This document shows, one piece after another, positions 45,585 to 56,737 of a stretch of 64,000 nucleotides of DNA. Origin of the DNA: Psychrobacillus psychrodurans (GTDB taxonomy: Bacteria; Bacillota; Bacilli; Bacillales_A; Planococcaceae); contig FOUN01000002.1 of assembly GCA_900114885.1 (NCBI GenBank), positions 186,001 to 250,000 on the forward strand. Reading direction: 5' to 3'. The number at the start of each line of letters is the position of its first letter. Within the stretch, counting starts at the first letter, position 1. The translations under genes and the position numbers were made by a program. The notes under the pieces were generated by a model. The model had not been told where the DNA came from. It was given only the letters and a program-made list of their open reading frames with translations, and made no database searches.

Positions 45585-46514
45585 ATGTCCAAGAAGTTTG
45601 TCCTCATATTTGGGGATGCATTTGTCGACTATATTGCAGAAGACCAGAGTAATAGTCGATTTTCAAAGTTTTTAGGTGGAGCTACTGTTAATGTTGCTGC
45701 AGGTGTTGCTCGTCTCGGAGCAGCTTCCTCGTTTATAACCGTTACTGGGGAAAATGAAACCTCTGAATTTGTAAGAAATGAATTAATGGCTGAAGGTGTA
45801 GATTTATCTTTTTCACAAATTGTTCCGGAAAAAGAGGTAAGTGGAGTTTATGTTCACCTGTTGGAAAATAATGAACGTCATTTCGAACGTTATGTAGATG
45901 AGACACCTGATATCCAAGTGGACTTTTCCTCTATTAAAAGCGAGGCAATTGATCAGACATCAGTATTTCATTTCTGTTCAGGAACTCTATTTCATCCAAC
46001 TGCTCTTATGACCACGAGAAAAATTGTTGAGAGTATGAACAAATCGAATGTTCTTATCTCCTTCGATGCTAATATTAGACCGTTACGTTGGAAGAGTGAA
46101 GAGATTTGTAAAGAAACTATTTGTTCTTTTTTTGATTTTGTAAATATATTAAAGTTAACCGAGGAAGAACTATTCTTTTTAACTAATACGACAACAATAG
46201 AAGATGGAATCGCACAGTTAAAGCCTTATAATATTGACGCAGTATTGATTACGATCGGTGCTGAAGGAACCTATGCAGTGATTAATGGGGAAGTCGAGCA
46301 TGTTTCAGTAGAAAAAGTAATTCCCATAGATACAACCGGAGCTGGAGATGCTTTTGTCGCAGGTATTCTCTCTAAGATTTATTTGGAAGGGTACCCATCA
46401 TCAATAGATGACTGGGTCAAGTATGTTTCGTTTGGCAATAAATTAGGTGGGATCTGTGCAACTAAATCTGGTGCATTATCTGCCATGCCGAGACTGATTG
46501 ATTTGGAAAAATGA
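45585..46514 (+). CDS. PfkB-family carbohydrate kinase
   Basis: 309 residues from the ATG at 45585 (AAGGAG eight bases upstream). Ribokinase fold with GGATVNVAAGVARLG near the N-terminus and the catalytic DTTGAGDAFVAGIL near the C-terminus. Likely a fructokinase or related sugar kinase. Paired with the HAD phosphatase ykrA; no sugar transporter is nearby, so substrate is open. Confidence 0.85.
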   Translation: MSKKFVLIFGDAFVDYIAEDQSNSRFSKFLGGATVNVAAGVARLGAASSFITVTGENETSEFVRNELMAEGVDLSFSQIVPEKEVSGVYVHLLENNERHFERYVDETPDIQVDFSSIKSEAIDQTSVFHFCSGTLFHPTALMTTRKIVESMNKSNVLISFDANIRPLRWKSEEICKETICSFFDFVNILKLTEEELFFLTNTTTIEDGIAQLKPYNIDAVLITIGAEGTYAVINGEVEHVSVEKVIPIDTTGAGDAFVAGILSKIYLEGYPSSIDDWVKYVSFGNKLGGICATKSGALSAMPRLIDLEK

Positions 46515-46597
46515 GTTTATCAATGGAAATCCAAGGTCAGAGTGAAGAATCGCAATATAAAAAATATAAACCGCGACTAGAAACTCCAATTCAATAC

Positions 46598-46634
46598 AAA
46601 AACGCCAGTTCTACACTTATAGGACTGGCGTTTT
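46598..46634. terminator. Bidirectional terminator between the sugar kinase and def
   Basis: AAAACGCCAGT / ACTGGCGTTTT with a 14-base loop; serves both convergent genes. Confidence 0.88.
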
Positions 46635-46644
46635 ATGTATTGGT

Positions 46645-47202
46645 TTATTTTCGTTCATATGGAACAGAATCCGGAATAGGAGCGTATGGATTCTCTTTAT
46701 TTATATGATCATAAAACATGATGCCATTTAAATGATCTAGTTCATGCTGAAAAGCTATAGCTGCTAGTCCTTTTAAACGTTTTTTGAAAGGAGTCCCGTC
46801 TGGGTAAAATCCTGTTGCAGTAATGCGCGCATATCTTGGGACATATCCTTCAATTACTTCATCAACAGACAAGCAACCCTCTCCAGCAGAAATATACGTT
46901 TTTTCAACAGAATGACTAATTATTTTAGGATTTACTGCCACAAAACTAACCTCTTCATTGTTTTCATCTTCTAAATGAAGAGCAAACATTCTTTTGTTAG
47001 CATTTACCTGTGGAGCTGCAATACCAATTCCTGGTCGTATTTTATATTTCTCTACCATTTCATCATCTTGACTGTTAATAACATATTCCAATAGCTCATT
47101 TGCTAGAGTTAAATCTTCTTCTGATAATGGGAAAGTTATTTCCTCAGTTTTTTTTCGTAAAGATGGATGACCATCTCTGACAATATTATTCATTAAAATC
47201 AT
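46645..47202 (-). CDS. def: Peptide deformylase
   Basis: 185 residues from the ATG at 47202 (GAAAGGA eight bases upstream), matching B. subtilis DefB (YkrB) in length. Motifs GIGIAAPQ, EGCLSV and HELDHLNG carry the metal ligands and catalytic Glu. It removes the formyl group from new proteins. The insertion lengths fit the type 2 (Gram-positive) class. Convergent with the sugar kinase. Confidence 0.95.
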   Translation of the reverse strand: MILMNNIVRDGHPSLRKKTEEITFPLSEEDLTLANELLEYVINSQDDEMVEKYKIRPGIGIAAPQVNANKRMFALHLEDENNEEVSFVAVNPKIISHSVEKTYISAGEGCLSVDEVIEGYVPRYARITATGFYPDGTPFKKRLKGLAAIAFQHELDHLNGIMFYDHINKENPYAPIPDSVPYERK

Positions 47203-47335
47203 TTTAATCGTCCTTTCAATGTTCATATATCTATTATAGCGAAATTTGACCATATACTAAACAAAAACAGCCTTTTTGTCAGTTGAAATTAATAGTTATT
47301 ACAATTATAGTTGAATGGGTATAGGGGGTTCATTG

Positions 47336-47983
47336 ATGAAAATAAGCAAATATATACTCATCTGCAGCATTATATTACTTCTTGCTGGCTGTAATTTTGG
47401 TGATTCGACAGAACAAAAGCTATCAACCATCTTATCAGAAATTTATGATCTGGAAGCCGATTATAGAGATGTACAAGAAGAATTAGCGGATACAGAGTCA
47501 AAAGAACAAGCAAACTTTCAACAGATGATGGAACTGACAAAAGATCAAAAAGAAGAACTTACGACAATGGTAGAAGATACTGCAACTCTATTAAAAACTA
47601 GATTAGCTTTAGTTGAAAAGGAAGCTGCCTCAATAAAATCAACTTCTGAAAGTATCAAACAAATAAGTTCACTTGTTTCTGAAACGAAAGAAGCTTCCGA
47701 AAAAGAAAGTCTAAAAGAAATAGAGACTTCTTTGAATGAGCGTATTAAAGCGTATGAAGAAGTTACGACTAACTATAATGAACTGGCTAATATGCAGCAG
47801 GAATTATACAAAATGTTAGTTGATGAATCTGCGGATGTAACTACAATACAAGAACAAGTTAAGGAAGTAAATTTGCATAACGAATTAGTTCAACAATCTG
47901 TCCAGAAGTTTAATGATGCAACTATCAGGGTAAATGAGGTTAAAGAAGAAGTGTTAACTTCGTTACAGAAAGATGCAAAATAA
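47336..47983 (+). CDS. ykyA: YkyA-family lipoprotein
   Basis: 215 residues from the ATG at 47336 (AGGGGG upstream). Lipobox LAGC (Cys19), then an almost entirely helical, coiled-coil-rich acidic body. Matches the YkyA family annotated as putative cell-wall-binding lipoproteins, located upstream of pdhA as in B. subtilis. Function not established. Confidence 0.88.
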   Translation: MKISKYILICSIILLLAGCNFGDSTEQKLSTILSEIYDLEADYRDVQEELADTESKEQANFQQMMELTKDQKEELTTMVEDTATLLKTRLALVEKEAASIKSTSESIKQISSLVSETKEASEKESLKEIETSLNERIKAYEEVTTNYNELANMQQELYKMLVDESADVTTIQEQVKEVNLHNELVQQSVQKFNDATIRVNEVKEEVLTSLQKDAK

Positions 47984-48013
47984 AAAAGCAGCTCTACGTA
48001 GAGCTGCTTTTTT
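47983..48013 (+). terminator. Terminator of ykyA
   Basis: Perfect AAAAAAGCAGCTCTA / complement palindrome with TTTTTT on both strands. Confidence 0.9.
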
Positions 48014-48115
48014 ATATAATTATAGTAATCTGATATAGTACAGACATAATTCGAGAGTGATACAGATTGTTAATATTACAATGTTCCGACAATTAAATTC
48101 GTTTATTTCATATGA

Positions 48116-48144
48116 TTGACCCAAGATTTATTCTTGAGTATACT
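48116..48144 (+). promoter_or_regulatory. Probable promoter of the pdhABCD operon
   Basis: TTGACC (48116-48121), 17 bases, TATACT (48139-48144); the pdhA start lies 72 bases downstream. Confidence 0.7.
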
Positions 48145-48177
48145 AATAATGAAATATTGTTGTACTACTATATTTAG

Positions 48178-49329
<1,152 letters not shown>

Positions 49330-49332
49330 CCG

Positions 49333-50310
49333 ATGGCACAAATGACGATGATTCAAGCAATTACGGACGCACTCCGTACTGAGCTTAAAAATGATGAAAA
49401 CGTTTTAGTCTTCGGTGAAGACGTAGGCGTTAACGGTGGAGTTTTCCGCGCAACAGAAGGATTACAAAAAGAATTTGGAGAAGATCGTGTGTTTGATACA
49501 CCTCTTGCAGAATCAGGTATTGGTGGTCTTGCAGTAGGTCTTTCACTACAAGGGTACCGTTCTGTTCCAGAAATCCAATTTTTTGGCTTTGTTTTTGAGG
49601 TCATGGATTCTATAGCTGGTCAGCTAGCTCGCATGCGTTTCCGTACTGGAGGAGCTTTTAATGCACCAGTAACTATCCGTTCTCCATTCGGTGGTGGTGT
49701 ACATACACCGGAAATGCACGCAGATAGCTTAGAACTTCTTATGACTTCGACACCTGGTGTGAAAGTTGTTATTCCTTCCACTCCATACGATGCAAAAGGA
49801 TTGCTAATCTCAGCAATTCGCGATAATGATCCAGTAATTTATTTGGAGCATATGAAATTATATCGTTCTTTCCGTGGCGAAGTTCCTGAAGAAGAATATA
49901 CAATTCCTCTTGGGAAAGCTGATGTAAAACGTGAAGGATCAGATTTAACTATTATTGCATATGGTGCGATGGTACATGAAAGCTTAAAAGCTGCAGAAGA
50001 ACTTGAAAAAGAAGGACATTCTGTAGAAGTAATCGATTTACGTACTGTGCAGCCATTAGATATTGAAACAATTATTGCTTCTGTAGAAAAAACAAGTCGC
50101 GCAATGGTTGTTCAAGAAGCGCAAAAGCAAGCTGGTATTGCAGCTAACGTTGTAGCAGAAATTACAGAACGTGCAATTTTAAGCTTAGAAGCACCTGTAT
50201 TACGTGTAACTGCTCCTGATACTGTTTTTCCGTTCTCTCAAGCAGAAACGGTTTGGTTACCAAGTTCTAAGGATATAGTAGAAACAGCTAAAAAAGTTTT
50301 AACATTCTAA
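49333..50310 (+). CDS. pdhB: Pyruvate dehydrogenase E1 beta subunit
   Basis: 325 residues. Transketolase pyrimidine-binding domain ([37 protein letters not shown]) and C-terminal domain ([18 protein letters not shown]). Three bases after pdhA, within one operon. Confidence 0.97.
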   Translation: MAQMTMIQAITDALRTELKNDENVLVFGEDVGVNGGVFRATEGLQKEFGEDRVFDTPLAESGIGGLAVGLSLQGYRSVPEIQFFGFVFEVMDSIAGQLARMRFRTGGAFNAPVTIRSPFGGGVHTPEMHADSLELLMTSTPGVKVVIPSTPYDAKGLLISAIRDNDPVIYLEHMKLYRSFRGEVPEEEYTIPLGKADVKREGSDLTIIAYGAMVHESLKAAEELEKEGHSVEVIDLRTVQPLDIETIIASVEKTSRAMVVQEAQKQAGIAANVVAEITERAILSLEAPVLRVTAPDTVFPFSQAETVWLPSSKDIVETAKKVLTF

Positions 50311-50341
50311 TACAAAATCTGTTATAGAAAGGGTGAATACA

Positions 50342-51700
50342 TTGTCATTTGAATTTCGATTACCAGATATAGGTGAAGGTATACATGAAGGTGAAATTGT
50401 TAAGTGGTTTGTAAAAGCAGGCGATGAGGTACAAGAAGACGATATTTTATGTGAAGTACAAAATGATAAGGCAGTTGTTGAGATTCCTTCTCCTGTAAAA
50501 GGGAAAGTTACGGAAGTTCTGGTAAGTGAAGGGACAGTAGCTATTGTTGGAGATATACTAGTTAAGCTTGATGCACCTGGTTATGAAGACCTTAAATTTA
50601 AAGGCGATCATAGTGATGAGGACAAAGCAGAAGAAAAAACTGAAGCACAAGTTCAAGCAACTGCAGAAGATGGTCAAGTAGTAGACAAAGAAAAAGTAGA
50701 GACTCCAAACAAAAAAGAAGCTTCTACAGAAAACACTAACACAGCACCTAAGGAGCAACCAAAAGGCGATACACGTGTAATTGCTATGCCTTCTGTTCGC
50801 AAGTTTGCGCGTGAAAACGATGTTAGCATTTCGGAAGTGACTGGTTCAGGTAAAAATGGTCGTGTCTTAAAAGAAGATATTGAAGCCTACTTATCCGGAG
50901 ATCAGCCTTCAGCAATGGAAGAAAAAGCTGAGACATCTACGGATGCAGAAGTTAAACAAACAGCTCAAACTTCAGCTCCAGTTTCATTTGAAGGAGAATT
51001 CCCTGAAACTAGAGAAAAGCTTTCACCAATGCGTAAAGCAATAGCAAAAGCAATGGTACATTCCAAACATACTGCTCCACATGTTACATTGATGGATGAA
51101 GTAGATGTAACTGAACTTGTTGCACACCGTAAAAAGTTCAAAGAAATTGCAGCTGAAAAAAATATCAAGTTAACATATTTACCATATGTAGTGAAAGCAC
51201 TTGTAAGTACACTAAGAGAATTCCCAGCGTTAAACACATCTTATGATGACGATACAAACGAGGTTATCCAAAAACATTACTTCAATATTGGTATTGCAGC
51301 AGATACTGATAAAGGTTTATTAGTTCCAGTTATCAAAAATGCGGATCGTAAATCTGTTTTTGCAATATCAGATGAAATTAATGCACTTGCTGGAAAAGCA
51401 CGTGATGGTAAACTTGCTGCAGCTGAAATGAAAGGTGCATCTTGTTCTATTACTAATATTGGATCAGCGGGCGGACAATGGTTTACTCCAGTTATAAATC
51501 ATCCAGAGGTTGCTATTTTGGGAATTGGTCGAATTTCGGAGAAACCTGTAATAAAAAATAGTGAAATTGTGGCTGCACCTGTGTTAGCATTATCATTGAG
51601 CTTTGACCATCGAATGATCGATGGTGCGACTGCACAGCACGCTTTGAATCATATGAAACGTTTGCTTAGCAGTCCAGAACTATTATTAATGGAGGCGTAA
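50342..51700 (+). CDS. pdhC: Dihydrolipoyl acetyltransferase (E2) of pyruvate dehydrogenase
   Basis: 452 residues. The TTG at 50342 has GAAAGGG eight bases upstream and gives the family start ([16 protein letters not shown]); the GTG at 50333 abuts the ribosome site. One lipoyl domain with Lys in [11 protein letters not shown], an acidic and Lys-rich linker, an E1/E3-binding domain ([20 protein letters not shown]), a second linker, and the catalytic core ending with [11 protein letters not shown]. Forms the 60-mer core of the complex. Confidence 0.96.
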   Translation: MSFEFRLPDIGEGIHEGEIVKWFVKAGDEVQEDDILCEVQNDKAVVEIPSPVKGKVTEVLVSEGTVAIVGDILVKLDAPGYEDLKFKGDHSDEDKAEEKTEAQVQATAEDGQVVDKEKVETPNKKEASTENTNTAPKEQPKGDTRVIAMPSVRKFARENDVSISEVTGSGKNGRVLKEDIEAYLSGDQPSAMEEKAETSTDAEVKQTAQTSAPVSFEGEFPETREKLSPMRKAIAKAMVHSKHTAPHVTLMDEVDVTELVAHRKKFKEIAAEKNIKLTYLPYVVKALVSTLREFPALNTSYDDDTNEVIQKHYFNIGIAADTDKGLLVPVIKNADRKSVFAISDEINALAGKARDGKLAAAEMKGASCSITNIGSAGGQWFTPVINHPEVAILGIGRISEKPVIKNSEIVAAPVLALSLSFDHRMIDGATAQHALNHMKRLLSSPELLLMEA

Positions 51701-51703
51701 AAA

Positions 51704-53116
51704 ATGGTAGTAGGAGATTTCCCAATCGAAACAGATACACTTGTAATAGGTTCAGGCCCTGGGGGATATGTTGCAGCTATTCGCGCAGCACAAACAGGAC
51801 AAAAAGTTGTAGTTGTGGAAAAAGAACATATCGGAGGAGTTTGCTTAAACGTAGGATGTATTCCTTCTAAAGCGTTAATCTCTGTTGGTCACCGTTTTGA
51901 ACAAGCAAAACACGCTGATGATATGGGAATTACAGCTACAGATGTAAAAATCGATTTTTCTAAATCACAAGCTTTCAAAGACAGTGTAGTTAAAAAATTA
52001 ACTAGCGGTGTTTCTGGATTGTTAAAAGGAAACAACGTAGAAGTAGTTATGGGCGAAGCATATTTCGTTGATGCTAACACTGTTCGTGTAATGGATGAAA
52101 AATCAGCGCAAACATATACATTTAAAAATGCAATTATCGCAACAGGGTCACGCCCTGTGGAAATTCCAACTTTTAAATACTCTAAACGTGTATTAAACTC
52201 TACTAGTGCATTAAGTCTACCTGAGATTCCAGAGAACTTAGTTGTAATTGGTGGTGGATATATCGGTACTGAACTTGGTTCTGCTTTTGCTAACTTAGGT
52301 TCAAAAGTTACAATTGTTGAAGGTGGCGATGATATTCTAGCTGGCTTCGAAAAACAAATGACAACAATTGTTAAAAAAGGCTTGAAGAAAAAAGGCGTTG
52401 AGATAGCAGTTAAAGCATCTGCTAAAGGTGTAGAAGAGTCGGATAATGGCGTAGTAGTAACTTATGAAGTTGGTGGAGAAGAGAAAAAAGTCGAAGCTGA
52501 CTATGTTTTAGTTACTGTAGGTCGTCGCCCTAATACAGATGAGATGGGTCTTGAAGAAATTGGTCTTAAATTCGCTGAGCGTGGATTATTAGAAGTAGAC
52601 AAACAGTGTCGTACAAACATTTCTAATATCTATGCTATTGGTGACATTGTTGCTGGTCCTCAACTTGCTCATAAAGCATCTTACGAAGGGAAAGTAGCTG
52701 CAGAAGCAATCGCTGGTCAAACATCTGTTGTGGATTACTTAGCAATTCCTGCTGTTTGCTTTACTGATCCTGAGATGGCTACTGTTGGTCTTAATGAAGC
52801 ACAAGCAAAAGAGCAAGGGTATGACGTTGCTGCTGGGAAATTCCCATTCGGAGCTAACGGTCGTGCACTAGCATTGAATGCTACTGAAGGTTTCGTTAAA
52901 CTAGTTTCTCGTAAAGAAGATGGTTTATTACTTGGAGCTCAAATCGTTGGTCAAGGAGCTTCAGATATGATTGCTGAACTTGGTTTAGCTATCGAAGCAG
53001 GAATGACTGTAGAAGATATTGCAATGACTATTCATGCTCACCCAACATTAGGTGAAATTGCTATGGAAGCGGCAGAAGTCGTTATGGGTCATCCAATTCA
53101 TATTCTTTCTAAATAA
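51704..53116 (+). CDS. pdhD: Dihydrolipoyl dehydrogenase (E3)
   Basis: 470 residues. FAD-binding [15 protein letters not shown], redox disulfide in [18 protein letters not shown]-binding [13 protein letters not shown] and the C-terminal catalytic His in IHAHPTLGE. Last gene of the pdh operon, three bases after pdhC. May also serve other 2-oxoacid complexes. Confidence 0.97.
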   Translation: MVVGDFPIETDTLVIGSGPGGYVAAIRAAQTGQKVVVVEKEHIGGVCLNVGCIPSKALISVGHRFEQAKHADDMGITATDVKIDFSKSQAFKDSVVKKLTSGVSGLLKGNNVEVVMGEAYFVDANTVRVMDEKSAQTYTFKNAIIATGSRPVEIPTFKYSKRVLNSTSALSLPEIPENLVVIGGGYIGTELGSAFANLGSKVTIVEGGDDILAGFEKQMTTIVKKGLKKKGVEIAVKASAKGVEESDNGVVVTYEVGGEEKKVEADYVLVTVGRRPNTDEMGLEEIGLKFAERGLLEVDKQCRTNISNIYAIGDIVAGPQLAHKASYEGKVAAEAIAGQTSVVDYLAIPAVCFTDPEMATVGLNEAQAKEQGYDVAAGKFPFGANGRALALNATEGFVKLVSRKEDGLLLGAQIVGQGASDMIAELGLAIEAGMTVEDIAMTIHAHPTLGEIAMEAAEVVMGHPIHILSK

Positions 53117-53131
53117 TTTACCATTTAGGTT

Positions 53132-53172
53132 AAAAATAGACTTGTTCGCTTTTGCGACAAGTCTATTTTTTT
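53132..53172 (+). terminator. Terminator of the pdh operon
   Basis: AATAGACTTGT / ACAAGTCTATT arms, then T8. Confidence 0.9.
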
Positions 53173-53196
53173 GGTTCTATAATTTATAACGTTAGT

Positions 53197-53355
53197 GAAA
53201 AAAATCACCTTCTCCAGATTATTGGTAAAGGTGATGGAACTGCACTAACTATTTTAAATAGAAAACAAGTGAAGCTCCCCGTAGAATTAAAGTCGTCGAA
53301 AACCATCATCTTGGAAGGAACCACTTGTCAAGTACTAATGATATTAGAATGCTAA
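53197..53355 (+). pseudogene. Possible gene remnant after pdhD
   Basis: An open frame with no start codon or ribosome site runs from the terminator to 53355. It translates to protein-like sequence (HLLQIIGKGDGTALTILNRK, QVKLPVELKSSKTII) with a beta-rich pattern that recalls the small C-terminal domain of some glycoside hydrolases. The open frame continues back through the terminator only by chance. It may be the tail of a decayed gene; the identity is a guess. Confidence 0.25.
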
Positions 53356-53481
53356 ATCACTTTAAATTCAAGCCAGTTGAATCTGATTTAAGACAACTAC
53401 ACTTAGAAGTAGCCTAGTCTGCCTTTTTAGGTTATAAGTTTTCACCCGATTTAAAGTACAATTTAGGTTTCTTGGAGTAAA

Positions 53482-53598
53482 AGATGTCGACTCCTGCGGG
53501 AACAGCGCGAGCTGAAGACCCCACAGGAGCGCGGTTTTCGCGACGAGGAGGCTGAATCCGTGCCCGCGGAAAGCGCCATCTGGAACGGAAAGAAACAG
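53482..53598 (+). repeat. GC-rich intergenic repeat, copy 7
   Basis: GTCGACTCCTGCGGGAACAG, CGCGAGCTGAAGACCCCACA, GCGACGAGGAGGCTGAATCC and GTGCCCGCGGAAAGCGCC, close to copy 8 in the IS element. A separate hairpin with 10-base arms (CTGATTAGAA/TTCTAATCAG) follows at 53625-53661. The rest of 53356-53820 shows nothing else. Confidence 0.75.
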
Positions 53599-53823
53599 GG
53601 TATTCGATTCACTATAAAAAAAGACTGATTAGAAAGCCAGTTTCCCTGACATTCTAATCAGCCTTAATATAATTCAATGTTCACCAGCGTTATTTGACAA
53701 AGAACCTTTTTTATAAGCGTTTAGCGGGGAGAGAAATGAGTGTAAATTTATTGCAATTAATTGAAACTTACTAAATAGATTTACGTACAAATACTATTAA
53801 CTAGAGTTAAAGGATGTGTGTAA

Positions 53824-54723
53824 GTGGATGTTTTCATAGAATTAAAGAATGTAACCAAGAAATTCAAAAACATTTCAGTACTGGAGGGGGTGTCCCTTTC
53901 TATTCCTTCCAGGGAGATTACGGCTATTGTTGGAAAAAACGGGTCAGGAAAGAGTACGTTATTGAAAATGATTGGAGGGTTAACGAAGCCAGATAGTGGC
54001 CAAATCATTTTTCAAAATGGAGAGCCGGTCCGCATTGGTTACGTACCAGAGGTGACTCCTGTGGTTATTCCGTTTACTCCGAGAGAGTATCTGACATACA
54101 TGGGGAAAATTAGAGGTCTGCCGATAGAGTGGCTGCAAAAGCGGATTAACAGCTTGTTGGAAATATTTCATATGGAAGAAAACCAAAACACCCGAATAGA
54201 GCATTTTTCTAAGGGGATGAAACAAAAGGTAATTATTATGCAGGCAATGCTCGAAGAAACTGATCTGCTAATTATGGATGAGCCGCTTTCTGGTCTCGAT
54301 TTAAATGCACAAACAGAATTCGAGAGACTGTTAATCTCATTAAAGGAAAGGGATATTAGTGTTATTTTAACCTGTCATGAGACAAGGTTGCTTGAAAAGG
54401 TAGTAGACCGCATCCTAGTCATCCACCAATGCCAAATCACCTATACTAGAAATCAACATATACAAGATGAGCCCATGAACAGGATAGTCTTTGAACTGTC
54501 GAACACCGTATCACTCAATCTGTTAAGAGAGAAAGTAACCATCGAGAAAGAGAAAGAAACCAGCTCAGGACATAGGTTGATAGAACTGAGTGTAAGTAAA
54601 GAACAAACGAATAAAATTGTAAGAGAATTTCTGGATCGAGGGGCCACAATCCAGCTTTTAGCGCCTTTAGAAGGGGAAAATGATTTTTATGACAGTTTTA
54701 AAAAAGGGGTCGAAATACAATAA
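53824..54723 (+). CDS. ABC transporter ATP-binding protein
   Basis: 299 residues, GTG start. Walker A GKNGSGKST, signature FSKGMKQKVI, Walker B LLIMDEPLSGLD, switch His in TCHE. A C-terminal extension of 80 residues follows, as in exporter ATPases of the YtrB/YxlF class. The permease gene starts at its stop. Substrate unknown. Confidence 0.88.
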   Translation: MDVFIELKNVTKKFKNISVLEGVSLSIPSREITAIVGKNGSGKSTLLKMIGGLTKPDSGQIIFQNGEPVRIGYVPEVTPVVIPFTPREYLTYMGKIRGLPIEWLQKRINSLLEIFHMEENQNTRIEHFSKGMKQKVIIMQAMLEETDLLIMDEPLSGLDLNAQTEFERLLISLKERDISVILTCHETRLLEKVVDRILVIHQCQITYTRNQHIQDEPMNRIVFELSNTVSLNLLREKVTIEKEKETSSGHRLIELSVSKEQTNKIVREFLDRGATIQLLAPLEGENDFYDSFKKGVEIQ

Positions 54724-55433
54724 TGAAGGGCTTGTTACACTACCAATTTGCTAATTATATACGAACACACAAATACGTTCCCCCAGTATCAGTTTTTATC
54801 ATGATTCTCATCATCAATTATACTTTCATACCTAATCCTATATTAGATAGCTATTCATTTACGTCATTAGTGTTGTTTTTTATTATGGGTTGGGTCACAA
54901 TCACGATTTTGCATGCAGAGGATCAAGGTCTACAACAACTTACTATCTTACATGCGAAAAATAAAAGTGGATATTATCTAGCTCTCGTGATTAATTGTGC
55001 ATTTGTCGGTCTGATACTAAGTATTGTAGCAGTGGTGTATCCTATCGTTTTTCATGTCTTTAAGCCTGGGCTTCTTACGATCCATATTGTCATCGGTTTT
55101 TTGGCGCATTTTAGTTTAGTTATTCTTTCGATTGCACTGTCCTTATTTTTCACGAGGGAACTTGTTAAAAGTAATGTAAATTCTTGGTGGGGTGTTATTA
55201 GTATATTGGTTGTTTCCTTGGCTCTTGCAGTGGCGAAAGCAGATATCCTAAAAGTAAAAATACTAACCTGGATTCTACCACCTCTACGTTACTCCCTGGA
55301 AATCATGAGTGTTGGAGATAAGTTTACCTCTGTCCCTGTACTGGTTTACGCTCAGTTTGCCTGGATCTTTATTTACAGCCTAATTTTGATTACGATTTTT
55401 ATAGTTGTGGTCTCAAAAAGTAGAAAACTCTAA
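54723..55433 (+). CDS. ABC transporter permease-like membrane protein
   Basis: 236 residues with six hydrophobic segments. Weak overall similarity to ABC-2 permeases; the assignment rests on topology, size and the one-base overlap with the ATPase gene. Probably a small exporter. No terminator is obvious after it. Confidence 0.75.
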   Translation: MKGLLHYQFANYIRTHKYVPPVSVFIMILIINYTFIPNPILDSYSFTSLVLFFIMGWVTITILHAEDQGLQQLTILHAKNKSGYYLALVINCAFVGLILSIVAVVYPIVFHVFKPGLLTIHIVIGFLAHFSLVILSIALSLFFTRELVKSNVNSWWGVISILVVSLALAVAKADILKVKILTWILPPLRYSLEIMSVGDKFTSVPVLVYAQFAWIFIYSLILITIFIVVVSKSRKL

Positions 55434-55682
55434 ACGAAAACTATCATTAGAAAAGAATGTAGTTATTTAACCAAGGACAACCTACTTTGGTGTCATTCCT
55501 AGTTTCGGAGGTAATAGAAATTTTATGACAATTCTATATAGATTGGTTTTACAATAGATGAGATAGTCAGATCTTTTCTTATTGAATTTAAATGAAAATA
55601 TAAAAATGCTCAAAATTTATACAATTTACATAACAAAACAGAATTGGGAAAAGTATTTTCTTAAATGTATCTTCAAATATTT

Positions 55683-55729
55683 TTGTAATCAATTTTCCTT
55701 TATCATATGATTTAGTTAAGTAAACTAAA
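55683..55729 (+). promoter_or_regulatory. Promoter with overlapping palindromic operator, probably for the MarR gene below
   Basis: TTGTAA (55683-55688), 17 bases, TATGAT (55706-55711), directly followed by the palindrome TTTAGTT-AAGTA-AACTAAA (55711-55729). The spacing is ideal for a dimeric repressor blocking transcription; MarR proteins commonly bind such sites at their own operon. The rest of 55434-55682 shows no feature. Confidence 0.6.
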
Positions 55730-55752
55730 ATAAAAAAATAGGGGATTTATAA

Positions 55753-56064
55753 GTGGAAAAAGAAAAAGTTTCTACAGAACAGAAACAAGAAAAATCCAGT
55801 TTGTATAAACTTGGAATAGGACTTTTGATCCTCTCACTTTCAATGTGGCTAATCCCGATTATCACGCCATTTACACCACTTCCAACTAAAGTAAAAGCTG
55901 TTACCATAACAGTTAGCATAATAATAGCTGAAGTTATGTTTTGGATAGGTGCTTTACTTGTTGGAAAAGAAGTAGCTGCAAAATTTAAAAGCTACTTAAA
56001 TCCCAAAAAATGGCGGGAAAATAGTGAGTTACAGAGACGTGAAAAATATAGCAAATCAGATTAA
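55753..56064 (+). CDS. Small two-helix membrane protein (transporter-suffix-like domain)
   Basis: 103 residues, GTG start behind AGGGGAT. Charged N-terminus, helix 1 (LGIGLLILSLSMWLIPIITP), helix 2 (ITVSIIIAEVMFWIGALLVG), then a basic cytoplasmic tail (KEVAAKFKSYLNPKKW). I recall very similar sequence as a suffix domain of transporters and as a free-standing protein. Overlaps the MarR gene by 26 bases, so MarR probably regulates it. Confidence 0.65.
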   Translation: MEKEKVSTEQKQEKSSLYKLGIGLLILSLSMWLIPIITPFTPLPTKVKAVTITVSIIIAEVMFWIGALLVGKEVAAKFKSYLNPKKWRENSELQRREKYSKSD

Positions 56065-56448
56065 TCAAACGATTGAAGACATATGGATTATACTCGAGAA
56101 AAGCGAAAAAGATTATATATTAATGACCAACAATATGTATTGTTAAATTTAATTATTAGACGGCCATTTACTTCACCTACAGAACTGGCTGAAAAAATGG
56201 GCATCACGAAAAGTGCGGTCAGTCAACAGTTAGCAAAACTTGAAAAGGAAGACTATATAACTAGAAAACAACATGTAGAGGACAAGCGTACATTTTCAAT
56301 TGAATTGGGCAAAAAGGGTTGCTTTATAAAAAAAGAAATGGAAGCTTTTCATCAACAAGTTTCTGGTAAATATCATAAGAGTTTGTCACCTGTAGAATTG
56401 ACAAATATGTTATTAATGCTTCAAAAGCTACGAGAAATATTTGAGTAA
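56039..56448 (+). pseudogene. MarR-family regulator with an apparent 2-base frameshift
   Basis: From GTG at 56039 the frame reads KNIANQINQTIEDIWIILEK, SEKDYI, a typical MarR first helix, then stops after TNNMYC. The downstream frame (open from an ATG at 56083) carries the winged helix: INDQQYVLLNLIIRRPFTSP, KSAVSQQLAKLEKEDYITRK, DKRTF. The two join as one 134-residue protein if one AT is removed from the ATATAT run at 56114-56120. An internal start at 56083 would lose the dimerisation helix and lacks a ribosome site. Could be a real mutation, phase variation or a sequencing error. Confidence 0.7.
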
Positions 56449-56737
56449 CTGTGATGATTATTAAGAATCTGTTATAGTTTTTTTACATTTCGTCAAGAGT
56501 TTTTAGAAAGTCGGAGTTAGTACTAATATTTCAGTAGTTTATAAGAAAGTGAAGATTGTGAAGTGATGTACTTAAATTTACTTGTGCTTATGGGCGATCT
56601 TAGTTCTGGTCGAATAAGGATTAACTATTCTCTCGTTGCGATTTTTGAAGAACTAATTGCAAGATTAAGCTTTAGGCATAGAAATATACCCTACTAACTA
56701 TCTCTTCTGCCTGTTAAAATAAAGAGGAAGGGACAGG
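56449..56737. other. Intergenic region without recognised features
   Basis: No credible ORF, repeat or structured element was seen; only AT-rich promoter-like sequence near 56690-56725 upstream of the deacetylase gene. Confidence 0.5.

Noticed and set aside
46511-46708. 65-codon ORF after the PfkB kinase
   Set aside because: Runs through a bidirectional terminator and into the end of def on the other strand.
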